A DNA stretch of 64,000 bases, from positions 37,162,727-37,226,726 of the forward strand of contig CANTUZ010000001.1 in assembly GCA_947846985.1 (NCBI GenBank), read 5' to 3'. The notes beneath the pieces were generated by a model. That model was not told the DNA's origin. It was given only the letters and a program-made list of their open reading frames with translations, and ran no database searches. Below, one piece after another: positions 25,529-35,650 of the stretch. The DNA is from Fratercula arctica. Its lineage: Eukaryota > Chordata > Aves > Charadriiformes > Alcidae. Position numbers and translations under genes: made by a program. How positions within the stretch are numbered: position 1 is the stretch's first letter; each line of letters begins with the position of its first letter.

Positions 25529-28500
25529 ATGTTCCTAAAAGTTGCACACCTCAGTTAACAATGAAGAATGTGATCTCCAAATAAGACCTTTGTAAATTTG
25601 ACTCTGGATTGCAAAATTTTCTTTTTAATATATATTAAAATATTATATATACATGTGTGTGCATTGTATCTCGATATCTCTGTATGTCTTTATCTGTATC
25701 TATACATACGTATGTTCAGAAATAACAGAAAAGCAACAATTATTTAAAAGATATGTTAGTGCATTTTATATGACATATATTGTGCAAAATACAAAAATCT
25801 CCACACATCCACTGTCTGACAAAAAAAAAACCAAAATACACTTACAGATAAAAATAGAACAATCATCATTTAGACAAATGGAGGAGACTCACAGGAAAAT
25901 GTGAGTACACATCACTAGCCATAATTTACAAATACTCATTAAACTGTTTGTCACTTCAGATAAACTAACACAGAGGAAGTAGCAGACAGCACCTAAGTGA
26001 GAAAAATACAAATGGTAGGACAGGGTAATGTCTGATGAAATAATTATTGTGGGTTTGGGTTTTTTTCAAATATTCTGATGTAGAGATAGGAGACAATACA
26101 TTTTATATTTTGTTTGAAGACATAGCAATAATTATAGATCAAAGTAATTCTATATTGCATTTAGATTGTGAAGGGACTACACCTTTGTTTCATGTATATG
26201 TATACATATGAGCACTTAACATGCTTACCATAATGAAATTACAGCCCCGATAGGGAACTGCAATGGCAACAGTAAATAATTAAAATGGTAATAATTTGTG
26301 TTTTGAACAAAGACAGAGTACCATGTCATTAAAAAGATATGATTTGTAAATGGTGGAAATTCAATGGGAGTAGGAGCCCATGCAGGTGAGTCTCAGGTCT
26401 TAGGTATACCATACTAACTATCCTAAAGCCCAACAGTAGCAGTTTATAGGCAATCTGCTATTTTACAGACATCTAGATAAAGAATGAAAGCAGACATTAA
26501 AAAATAAATAGAGTAACCTGTGGTGTGACTTTATCAAATATTTCGATCTAAGAACAAGTGCTTTATTTAATACGAGAAATTTGTTCATAAAATAAATTTG
26601 TCCCTTTGTCGTAAAATCCTACTTCTAGAAATAAAACCGTGTGGAAAAATAATTATGCCAGCAAGAGAGAAGAAAAACATATCTCAAAAATGCAATTACA
26701 GAAAATGAGTTACAGCCACTTTACAGGTTTAAAGATAACTGTCTTTCACTCTCTCATTTTCCTTTTAAAGTCCATGACCCAGAGGAACTGAACTGAGATC
26801 AGCTCAGAAGGACTAAAAGTTCCCCAAGAACCTTTAGATTTATCTGATGCAACCACTTTCCAAATTCCAGCACAAATCTAAAACAATTTAGTCAGCACAG
26901 GAGAAATGCTTTTGGTGATAAGTTTTCATTAGGAAATATCTAGAGAGAATGACATTAACTTTTTTTATTGGATCTTTGGATTAATTATCCAGTGAACACC
27001 TATTGATTGAAGGTTGAGCTTTTTCTTTTTTTTTCTCTATTTCAATGAATACTTTCCCTCATTCAGTTCTTCTTCAGTTATTCATTGTAAATGTTGATGA
27101 AGCATCCCCTAGGGCCTGAGTTCCTCCTACCTAAATTATAGAGTTTTGCTGAGATGCTGTTTAGGAAACTGTCAGTATAAACTTTCTGTATAATCACTGG
27201 AAAGAGATAAATGTCTCCAAAGGGGTTTTTAGTCTACATCACCACTTGGAGGTACCTCCCCATTTCCTCTATAAGGAACTTTAATCAGCTGCAATTCTAT
27301 TTAGATATCATATGTAAGAGCTTAAAGCTAGGTTGGATGTATTCAGGCCTAAGTTCCCAAAGTCTCTTTCTCCCATTGTTTTTTCCTTAAACATTTACCT
27401 GTTTTTATTTTGTTACTCTCTTACCTGAAGAAAACTAAAGTTCTAATCATATGTTCACTCATTTTCTTTCTTACAGTTATACAGATTACAGTATTCCAGC
27501 TCTCCATGTTGATAGAAGTTACACTTAACCAATATTTACGTAATACAAACCATGCCTACTTCAGTACATTATTGTCAGTGAATAAATACTAATGTAGCCA
27601 GCACTCTCAGTCAGTTAAGCTGCAATACATATTAAAGTTCTTAAGAAAGTCTTATAGGATTAATGATCTTGGACAGAAATCTAGACACCAGTTGCCTTGT
27701 AATAACACCATCCTATAATACAAACTGGATACAAAGAGTAGTAAAAGTAAGGAAAGTTGATGAAGTACTTTAAGTTAATTAAGTAGGCATTGAGAAAAAC
27801 CAGCTAGGGTACATAAAACATTACAGCACAGAACTAACTTTGAAAGTATGGCTAATTTTAGAAAGAAAACATAAGAAAATGAATTGTAGTCATCAATGAA
27901 TAAAAAAAAATATTTTTAAAACAAAAAAATATATTTAATTAAATTTTAAAATATTTAAATTACTAACAAAGATTTTCCTTTATTCAGAAGATTCTGCATT
28001 AGACCATTAATTTCTAAAAAATAAACCTCTAGTAAAAATCAGAAGAGAAACTGAAGAATAAAACCATAGAGTGTTTGAGAATTGGGAAGAATTTTCAGTT
28101 GTTAATTTTAGGAGTCCTATATGGAATTAAATTGTATGTGTATCCTTTGTTTGTTTGTTGGCTTTTATGCTGCCTATCACCATTGTATCTGATTTCTGTC
28201 CATGTAAGATCAATAGCAATAAAAAAAATTAAAATGATCTTCAATGATTAACAAGGAGGAAAAAATGGAACAAAATTTTGCTTAGTTTCTTTGGCAGTTT
28301 TTTCTTTGGGCGATAGTTTGTCACAAGTGTATTTTATTTATTTTTAGCAGTATTTCAGTTTATCAGTAATACAAATATTCTTCTATCCATGCTTCCTTCA
28401 ATGTACTGTAAAGACTTTTTAAAGATAAAAATAATCTGAGCTCATAAAAGAAAAAATCTATGTGTGTAAAATGATGCTGGAGAGAAACAGAAGACCAAGT

Positions 28501-28868
28501 GGTACTTCAAATGTAATGCATTGTGTCAGCTATGTAAGTTATACCTGCTATATAAAGCAGGTATTTTTTTTAGTATTTTATTTATTTTATTTTTATTTTT
28601 TGCTTCAGTTTGCCAATCCTCAGATAGATCTGCCTAAAGAGACTGTATATCTGCATGTTAATGTTTTGAAGATGGTGGGCCATCATACAAGCACACAAAT
28701 GAAAGATTTGAGGCTTCAGAGGATCCTCTGGGGCCTTCCTCTTCTGCCACACCCTTTTCTCACAATCTCAAGTCAGATAGAGTTGAATTCATCCCATCTA
28801 ACTTCCATCACCTAATTTCAAGCTGATCAGCCAGCCTTCCTCTCAAGAGAGAGAGACCCAGGCACCCT
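25529..28868. other. Unannotated AT-rich non-coding DNA
   Basis: Includes TA-rich stretches at 25630-25660 and 27900-27960. No open frame of interest, RNA gene or nameable repeat. The segment 28460-28868 may still contain decayed retroviral sequence next to the Gag-like remnant, but I cannot support that. Confidence 0.45.
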
Positions 28869-29345
28869 GAGGGACTAATTAACCCTCTTGTGGTCGCGGA
28901 GGTAAAACCACAAGGTGCCTTGTGGTGTGTACCCTCTATATCCTCTTTCTTGAGCCGGGATATCCTTACTCCTAATAGCTGAGATTCTGGTATGTACAGG
29001 TAGAGAGTAGGACCTACCTTCTCTGAGTTTCTGGACCTCCTAGACCAGTCTTTCCACAGCTGAGATGAAGACCCTTATGGAAATAGAAAGACTTTCTTCA
29101 TGTTGCTGGAGCTGGCCAGCCACTGCATCCACTGTGGGTGCCTCTTCGTTTCCCCAGCTCATTGGAGCCAATGTAGAAACTTGTCATTTCTACGACTTCC
29201 ACCATAGGGGTTGGATGCACTGGACTTCATCTGGATCTGTGGTTGGCTGCGGTTTATCCAGGTCATGATAAATCAACTCCCACAAAGCTAATTCCCTCAG
29301 GTACTGGATACTTCTGTCCATGATGGCCCACTTACCTGGTTGACA
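28869..29345 (-). pseudogene. Endogenous retrovirus Gag-like remnant (ERVL-like)
   Basis: On the minus strand, from about 29333 down to 28880, the conceptual translation in shifting frames resembles the middle and C-terminal part of a Gag-like protein known from avian ERVL/ENS-type elements. Two stretches are most recognisable: the codons at about 29320-29190 and those at 28935-28889. Frameshifts and stops break it and no single frame spans the block, so no protein can be made. Its 5' side (29346 upward) is cut by a CR1 tail, and I see no protease or polymerase beyond 28869. Family assignment rests on recall of avian ERV proteins without a search, so it is tentative. Confidence 0.5.
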
Positions 29346-29349
29346 TATC

Positions 29350-30266
29350 ATAGAACAGAATCATAGAATCATAGAATTATAGAATCATTTGGGTTGGAAA
29401 AGACCCTTGGGATCATCGAGTCCAACCATCAACCCCACTCTACAAAGTTCTTCCCTACACCGTATCCCCTAACACCACATCTAAACAACTCTTCAACACA
29501 TTCAGGGATGGTAACTCCACCACCTCCCTGGGCAGCCTATTCCAGTGTCTCACCACTCTTTCTGTGAAGAATTTTTTCCTAATGTCCAGCCTAAACCTAC
29601 CCTGTTGCAGCTTGAAGCCATTCCCTCTTGTTCTATGGTTAATTACCTGTGAGAAGAGACCAGTACCAACCTCTCTACAATGTCCTTTCAAGTAGTTGTA
29701 GAGAGTGATGAGGTCTTCCCTCAGCCTCCTCTTCCTCAAACTAAACAGTCCCAGCTCCTTCAATCACTCCTCATAAGGTTTATTCTGCAGGTCCTTCACC
29801 AACTTTGTTGCCCTCCTCTGCACTCGCTCCAGCACCTCGATATCTCTCTCGTATTGAGGTGCCCAAAACTGGATACGATGCTCAAGGTGTGGCCTCACCA
29901 GTGCTGAGTACAGGGGGACAATCACCTCCCTCCTTCTGCTGGTCACACTGTTTCTAATACAAGCCAGGATGCCATTGGCTTTCTTGGCCACCTGGGCACA
30001 CTGCTGGCTTATATTCAGCCGCTTGTCAATTAGAACCCCCAGGTCCTTTTCTGCCAGGCAGCTCTCCAGCCACACTTCCCCAAGCCTGTAGCGATGCATG
30101 GGGTTGTTGTGGCCCAAGTGCAGGACCTGGCACTTGGCCTTGTTGAAGCTCATACCGTTAGCATTGGCCCATCGATCCAATCTATCCAAGTCTCTCTGTA
30201 GAGCCTCCCTATCCTCATGCAGATCAGCACTCCCTCTTAACTTGGTGTCATCTGCAAACTTACTGA
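29350..30266 (-). mobile_element. CR1 LINE, 5'-truncated, relatively intact
   Basis: Plus-strand positions 29350-29390 hold several reverse-complement copies of the 8-bp CR1 tail unit (ATAGAATC). They are followed by 'tttgggttggaaaagaccc' and 'gggatcatcgagtccaacca'. Coding similarity continues without gaps to the RT FADD box region at 30240-30266, where the copy is truncated. Among the copies in this window it has the best-preserved reading frame, suggesting a younger insertion. Its tail lies directly against the Gag-like remnant, so it probably inserted into the retroviral body. Confidence 0.95.
29455..30189 (-). pseudogene. CR1 ORF2 C-terminal part, one in-frame stop
   Basis: Two open stretches (30189-29764 and 29763-29455) lie in the same frame and are separated only by a TGA at 29764-29766. 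Before the stop come blocks such as [48 protein letters not shown] and [15 protein letters not shown]. After it come [20 protein letters not shown] and [20 protein letters not shown], followed by the natural stop. The RT catalytic core is missing because of 5' truncation, so it is non-functional in any case. A single stop in about 245 codons indicates low divergence compared with the other copies here. Confidence 0.93.
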
Positions 30267-30290
30267 TGATACATATATGATATGATGATG

Positions 30291-30633
30291 AATAGAATCA
30301 TAGAATGTGTTGAGTTGGAAGGGACCCTTAAAGGCCATCTAGTCCAACCCCCCCTGAAGTAAACAGGGATATCTTTAACTAGATCAGATTGCTCAGAGCC
30401 TCATCAAGCCTGGCCTTGAATGTCTCCAGGGATGGGGCCTCCACCACCTCTCTGGGCAACCTGTTCCAGTGTTTCACCACCCTCACAGTAAAGAACTTCT
30501 TCCTAATGTCTAATTTAAACCTACCCTGCTCTAGTTTAAAACCATTGTCCATCATCCTATCACTACATACCCTTGCAAACAGCCCCTCCACAGCTTTCTT
30601 GTAGGCCCCCTTCAGGTACTGGAAGGCCGCTAC
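30291..30633 (-). mobile_element. CR1 LINE 3' fragment, tandem with neighbour
   Basis: Starts with 'aatagaatcatagaatg' (tail unit) and 'gttggaagggacccttaaa', then codes on the minus strand for [20 protein letters not shown] and ends upstream in the CR1 'ggaaggccgcta' block at 30633. It lies in the same orientation as the CR1 at 29350-30266. About 25 bp of TGATAC/GATGAT-like sequence separates its tail from the truncated 5' end of that element. Its own 5' boundary coincides exactly with the start of the LTR-like block at 30634. Confidence 0.92.
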
Positions 30634-31631
30634 TGTAAGGGACGGACTGTAAATTCCCTGACGAGGTGCAGAAGGCCCTCCAAGCCTTCAATGGAATGCC
30701 TCAAACACTCACAAAGAAATAAATAATGCAGGCCTGGCCTTCAAAGAACTGATAAGGCTAACACTTCTGGCACCTGAAAGTGTGGTAAAACTGTCTCGTG
30801 AAGGCAGGATAGTTCTGCCACTCCTGTGGTGAGCTTTCTAGTTCTCAGTTCTCAAGGCCATTGTGTCTGATAAGTCACCTTTTCTTCATTATCCGCAAAG
30901 TGCATATGAAAGCGCACACCCCTGCATATGCTAATGAAGATTATAGAGATCATGCTAATCATGTATGACTGTGGCACTCCTCTCTCCACCCAAATCATGC
31001 TACACGTCACCTGGGAGAAGGGAGAAACCTGAGATGAGGCTGTGCTCAGCAAGGGGGTGGACCATGCTAATTCAGCAAACATAAAAGGGGAAAATAAGTG
31101 TCCTTAGAGGGAAACAAAGAAGAAACAAAAGAAGAAGATAGTGGCTGGAAAGATTCTTCCCAAGAAAGAAGATTGTGCCTGGGAAGATTCTTCCCAAGAA
31201 AGAAGACCGTATCTGGGAAGATTTTTCCAAGAAAGAAGAAGATTATGCCGGGGAAGATTCCCTGAAAAAGATGCTGGAACCAGGACCCGTGATTTCTTTA
31301 TCTCTGTCTTTTTGCTCTGTCTTTTCCTTTCTCTATCCCTCAGTTTCTCTTTTCTCTTAGAATTGTTCAGTAACAACCTTAAGTACAGCTTTCCATAAGT
31401 TGTCGTATAACTGTTGTTAACTAACAGTATGTGTACCCCACCACTCGCCATAATTTGTTATATACCTAACCAATTATTGTGGACTTGTTAAGACCTATAC
31501 TAACCATTTTGGTAAGCTAATAAATGCTTCTATATGGACCTTGAGATTTATCTCACCTTAGTCTGCACTGTTGAGAATTTAAGAATCTGAAGTCACTTAC
31601 CCCCCCTCTTTACTGAGAGTGGGATGTTACA
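30634..31631 (+). mobile_element. LTR-like block (998 bp), probable solo ERV LTR
   Basis: It starts TGTAAGGGAC and ends GATGTTACA, giving the TG...CA ends and a perfect 5-bp terminal inverted repeat (TGTAA/TTACA) of retroviral LTRs. On the plus strand it has a TATA-like ACATAAAAGG at 31079-31088 and an AATAAA poly-A signal at 31519-31524, about 110 bp from its end. There is no primer-binding site or coding body beside it, so it would be a solo LTR. Flanks are GCTAC and GGTAT. These could be a mutated 5-bp target duplication (3 of 5 match), which is weak. The alternative is that the block is part of a minus-strand LTR starting at 31673; no poly-A signal was seen in that orientation. Confidence 0.6.
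31141..31270. repeat. Four-copy ~34-bp tandem repeat inside the LTR-like block
   Basis: Units start near 31141, 31171, 31205 and 31238. They share the core 'tgggaagattcttccca' followed by AGAAAGAA. Spacing is 30-34 bp and the last unit is the most diverged. It lies between the TATA-like and poly-A signals of the LTR. The open frames covering it on both strands come from the repeat. Confidence 0.9.
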
Positions 31632-31673
31632 GGTATAAAGAAAATTAACTCTGTCCCAGTTGAAACTAGGACA
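31632..31673 (-). mobile_element. Stub resembling the 5' end of an avian LTR
   Basis: On the minus strand it reads TGTCCTAGTTTCAACTGGGA, then CAGAGTTAATTTTCTTTATA, closely resembling the first ~35 bp of a common group of avian ERV LTRs. Either a minus-strand LTR was interrupted here by the plus-strand block at 30634-31631 and the rest lost, or the two belong to one minus-strand LTR. A minus-strand LTR would have the right orientation to be the 5' LTR of the Gag-like remnant at 28869-29345. Confidence 0.55.
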
Positions 31674-33571
31674 CAAGTGTTTGTATCAAGAGATGTATCT
31701 AACCCCCAAAATTTATGGAAGATCTCTCTCTCAGTTGGTGATAGAAGGTACTACACAGCTAACTTAACTCAGGTAGTTCATACGTGAGACCAACCTCACC
31801 CATACAGAAAGGCGTTTAGGTAGTTGAAGGCAAGACTTCTATCTATCTTTGAGATTTAGGCATCTCAGTTCCCTAGAAATTCCCATCTGAATTGTTAGGT
31901 GCCTAATTGCTTTGTCTTGTTGTCTTGACCTTCACATTACCATCTTCATTCCTGAAAAACAGAATGGAAATAATAGCACTTGCCTGCCTCAGAGGGATCT
32001 CTATTGTGAAGATAAATGCATTGTTTGTGAGGTGATCAAACTCCATGGTAATGGGGACCACATAAGTATAAAGATTTTTTATGTTATGTTTGAAAACTAC
32101 ATCATGCACAGTGGGAGCTTCTGAAGACTAGAAATAGCAGCAGTAACAATAACTTTCCTAGTCCTTTTTTAAAAGCCGTTTCTGTAGTACAAATACAGAA
32201 TACTATCACAATTTGGTGGTATTATTACAATAAACAAATGTTAAACATGTTTTTAGTGCATAAATGCAGAACCAAGAGCTTTTTGTATATATCATGTAAA
32301 TATATATGACACAAAAATGAAAAACAAACAAAAAAAATGGACAGAACAAAACTGGAGTGATTTTAAAATCCTGAGCAGTTTGCGACAGGTACATCAGTAA
32401 CAATACCATTAGAGTTTTCAGAACGCACCGCAAGCCTGCAAAGTTTATTGTTTCACCACATGCTGCAGAGTTTATTTCGGGACTGAAATCTACAAACATA
32501 ATGAAATTGAATTGAATATACAAGGCTGGCTATGTACCTTGAGGGCATTTCAAATATTCACACACTGAGAAACCGTACAGAAGGAATATAAGGATAAACA
32601 AAATGTGGCAAATAGAAGTAAGCATCAGAAAACTGAAGAGAGCAGGACTGGAGGAGATAAAACTGGTAAATTAACAGGATGTTTTGGGGTTTTCTTCACA
32701 TCGTCTTTGCATGCTTTTTCACTATCTAGGTGGATTTTAGAAGCATTATTTTCTTTTACCAGAGAGAGACTATATAAGCAAGATTAAAATACCTAAGCAG
32801 CCCACAACTATAAATTCCTCTAGTGACCACTTTTTTACCTGAGCCCACTGCAGTACATAAAATCTCCTTAAAAACAGATTTGGTAAAGGGTATAACTTTT
32901 GGGGTTGAAGTATTTGATTAAAAATACCTAGAAATTTTACAGCTACTTAGTCTGAGTAGAATGTACTTAGATGACTGGCTCAGTCATCACAGTCTCAGAG
33001 TCCTGCTCAGATAAGTAGTCCTGGGGTCCCTTCTCTGATAGAGGTTGGTGCAAGTTGCATCAAAAAGTTATGAAGTAGCTTGTCTCCGTGTAAAACTTCA
33101 TACTACCACCTGATAATTAAAGGTTGGCTTATATCTCAAAATGTAAGTTGAAGGCTTTTTTTGTATCAAAGGACTACTTCTGTCATGGAAAATAATCTTC
33201 AGTATAGAAAATCCCAGAATTATGAATTGGGAATTAAAAAAAAAAATTACGAGGTTGCATTAGGGATCACCTTGTTGCTCATGTGTCTAGATCTAATTTT
33301 CCACTTGCTCAGGTGAAGTGAACACTTAGGTAACTAAGGCTAGGACCAAGAAGGGCTTTTCTTTGCTTTTCTTTGCATTTTTCCTAAAAGAAAGGAAGAG
33401 ACCAATGTCTACTGTCATTGGTCAAAATTCCACTGTCATGCCATTGCCTGTACCTTAGGAGTCACTTTTACCATAGAGAAGATTCCTAGCCACCAACAGC
33501 TACTGATCAATGTGTTTTCCTGGTCCTGGAAAATAACGTTGCTATGCAATTTGAAATTAGATTGGAAGCTG
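31674..33571. other. Unannotated non-coding DNA, possible old repeat at its start
   Basis: 31715-31910 contains phrases such as 'gatttaggcatctcag' and 'gttaggtgcctaatt' that may belong to the same unnamed repeat family as 20.5 and 45 kb. The rest is unrecognised AT-rich DNA. Confidence 0.4.
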
Positions 33572-33618
33572 TTTTTTGGTTTGTTTGGTTTGGTTTTGTT
33601 GTTTTTTTTTTTTTTCCC
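33572..33618. repeat. T/G-rich low-complexity tract
   Basis: GGTTT/GTTTG-type units followed by a 15-T run and CCCC. It is the T/G-strand equivalent of the A/C-rich tracts at 51.06 and 56.6 kb. Confidence 0.85.
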
Positions 33619-35244
33619 CTCTTGTAATGTAACCAGACGTTCACTAAGGCTAAATCTTGAAGAAAGTAGCCTGCTGTGTTGTCAGTGAAGCGACATCATC
33701 CCAGTAAGGCCTTGCACTGCAAATCTATAAGAGAGTGGTAACTTATTCAGAGTAGCTAACAGCTACTTTAAAAACAGGGGAGCGGTGATAATTTGGAGGG
33801 CCTGCGGCTCTCAGCATATAGTGCCTCAAGCTTGATCAATCTGCTTCTGGGCCAGGGGAGGGATAAGAAGAGTATGTTTTGTCAGGAGTGATGTGTCCTG
33901 GGATTTGTGGTTGTCTATAAGCTGTGTGTTTCTAATAAGTAATAAAACTGCCGCAGGCTGCATTGCAGAGCTGCTGAATGTGGGTCACATTCTACCTACA
34001 AGTAATAATTTGGCCACCCTACAAGTTAAATATTTATTTTGTTAAAGTCAGTTTCTTGCCATTTCCACTTTAGTTTCCGAAGGTTCTTTTGATGGTATTA
34101 ATGCCATAAGCAGAACTAAATATCCGCAGAATTATAGCAAGTTTCTCTATAACATTTCACTTGAATCTTATCCTTCCCTCAATAGATTAAAAGGTCTTTC
34201 ATCTCTGCAGTTTTAAGTAGTATTTTCCACAGTAACAGAGTGAGGCCACATCTCTGCTAGTCAGTTTGCTGACTGCTAATGCTTTATAATTTTGTAATGT
34301 TCTCCCCTAAGGCTGTCCAAGGGTGATGCACAAGCCCCGTTCCAATGTCTGATATTAGTTGTCCAAGACAATGTGTTGATTCTTGACTTTTTTCTTTCTT
34401 CCACTCAGCTCATTGAAGATAAAGGGAGACTGTGCTTGTAGTGTCAGGGGACCTTGGGCTTTTAAGACAAGCTATTTTTTACAATTTTTTTTGTGAAGCT
34501 TCTCCTAATATTAAGAAGTAAGTCCCCTCAAAAAACAAAGTAATGAAGGATAAAAACTAACTGTTGTCACAATTTTTGCCACTCTACACAAAGCAACTGT
34601 TTCTCATGGCCAAAAATGCCTTGGATGAACTTGCTTTTGCAGTATGTATTATGTAAATGTATTACAGTTGTTTTACTATATTTACTGAGTATTGCTCAAC
34701 TTGGGCAATGTATAACTGAAGTTCTGTAAAGGTAGATATGCATGTGACCAAGGTATCAAAAGACTTCAGATGAGTTTGTTGCTTCCCAGTGATTATATCA
34801 CAGCTATTGACATTTTTGTTATTCACCAAAGAAAGAAGAAACGGTAGGAACTGTTAGCCTATTTACAGATATTTTTATTGGATAATACCAAGGAAATGCC
34901 CATACCAAGTAATCTGTGTTTAACATGATGAAGCAGAAAGGCATGTTTTTCTCATTCTTTCCTGGATCTCCGACAGCATAGCAATTCTTTGGATCAAATC
35001 CTTTTTTCTCCCAGTTTAGAAAATTGTACTGCAGAGGACGTTATACAGATGCAAGGTCTTTGTGCAGGTATTTCTAGCAGGCCAGATAAAAGTTAGGTCA
35101 ACACTGGAACTGCATAGGTGCAAAAGAATTGTGGTGTGTCCAAAGGTAGGCAACTGAAAGGTATGTGCAGGCTTGATACCATGTTAATGTAGCCCTGTGG
35201 CATTAGCTTATAGATAGCTCACATCTAATCAGACTAGAGTATGA
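33619..35244. other. Unannotated non-coding DNA
   Basis: No coding sequence, RNA gene or nameable repeat seen. Confidence 0.45.
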
Positions 35245-35650
35245 TGTGATGATTTAAGTCCAGCCAGCAACTAAGCACCACACAGCAACTCACTCAGTCC
35301 CCCACAGTGGGATGGTGGGGGAAAATTGGAGGGGTAAAAGTGAGAAAACTCATAGGTTGGGATAAAAACAGTTTAATAATTGAAATAAAATAAAACAATA
35401 ATAATTATAATAAATTATAATGAAAAGAAAATAATAGAGAGATAAATAAAACCCAAGAAAGACAAGCGATGCAAATGACAACAAGAAAACAATTGCTCAC
35501 CACCAACTGCCTGATGTCCAGCCAGTCCCCAAGCAGCAGCCCCTCTACCAACCTCCGCCTAGTTTATAGCTGAGCATCATGTCATATGGTATGGAATATC
35601 CCTTTAGTCCATTGGGATCAGCTGTCCCACCTGTTTTCCCCCAGTTAGGG
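35245..35650 (-). mobile_element. Truncated ERV LTR (avian, minus orientation)
   Basis: Plus-strand sequence from 35245 ('tgtgatgatttaagtccagc', then a block with CAACTAAGCACCACACAGC) matches the reverse complement of the 3' end of a widespread avian ERV LTR. It continues through 'agtgagaaaactcatagg' and 'gataaaaacagtttaataat', an A/T-rich (AATAAT)-like stretch, 'caattgctcaccaccaactg' and 'tatggtatggaatatccctt'. In the LTR's own direction there is a TATA box (CTATAAA, minus strand near 35562-35570) and an ATTAAA poly-A-like signal (near 35371-35376). Similarity is lost after about 35650, so the first part of U3 is missing. No internal retroviral genes adjoin it. Confidence 0.82.

Noticed and set aside
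29065..29268. Plus-strand 67-codon frame
   Set aside because: The minus-strand reading resembles a retroviral Gag-like protein, so this is its antisense.
31104..31451. 115-codon minus-strand and 85-codon plus-strand frames with repeated motifs
   Set aside because: Both follow the ~34-bp tandem repeat in the LTR-like block. The repetition reflects DNA repeats, not a repeat protein.
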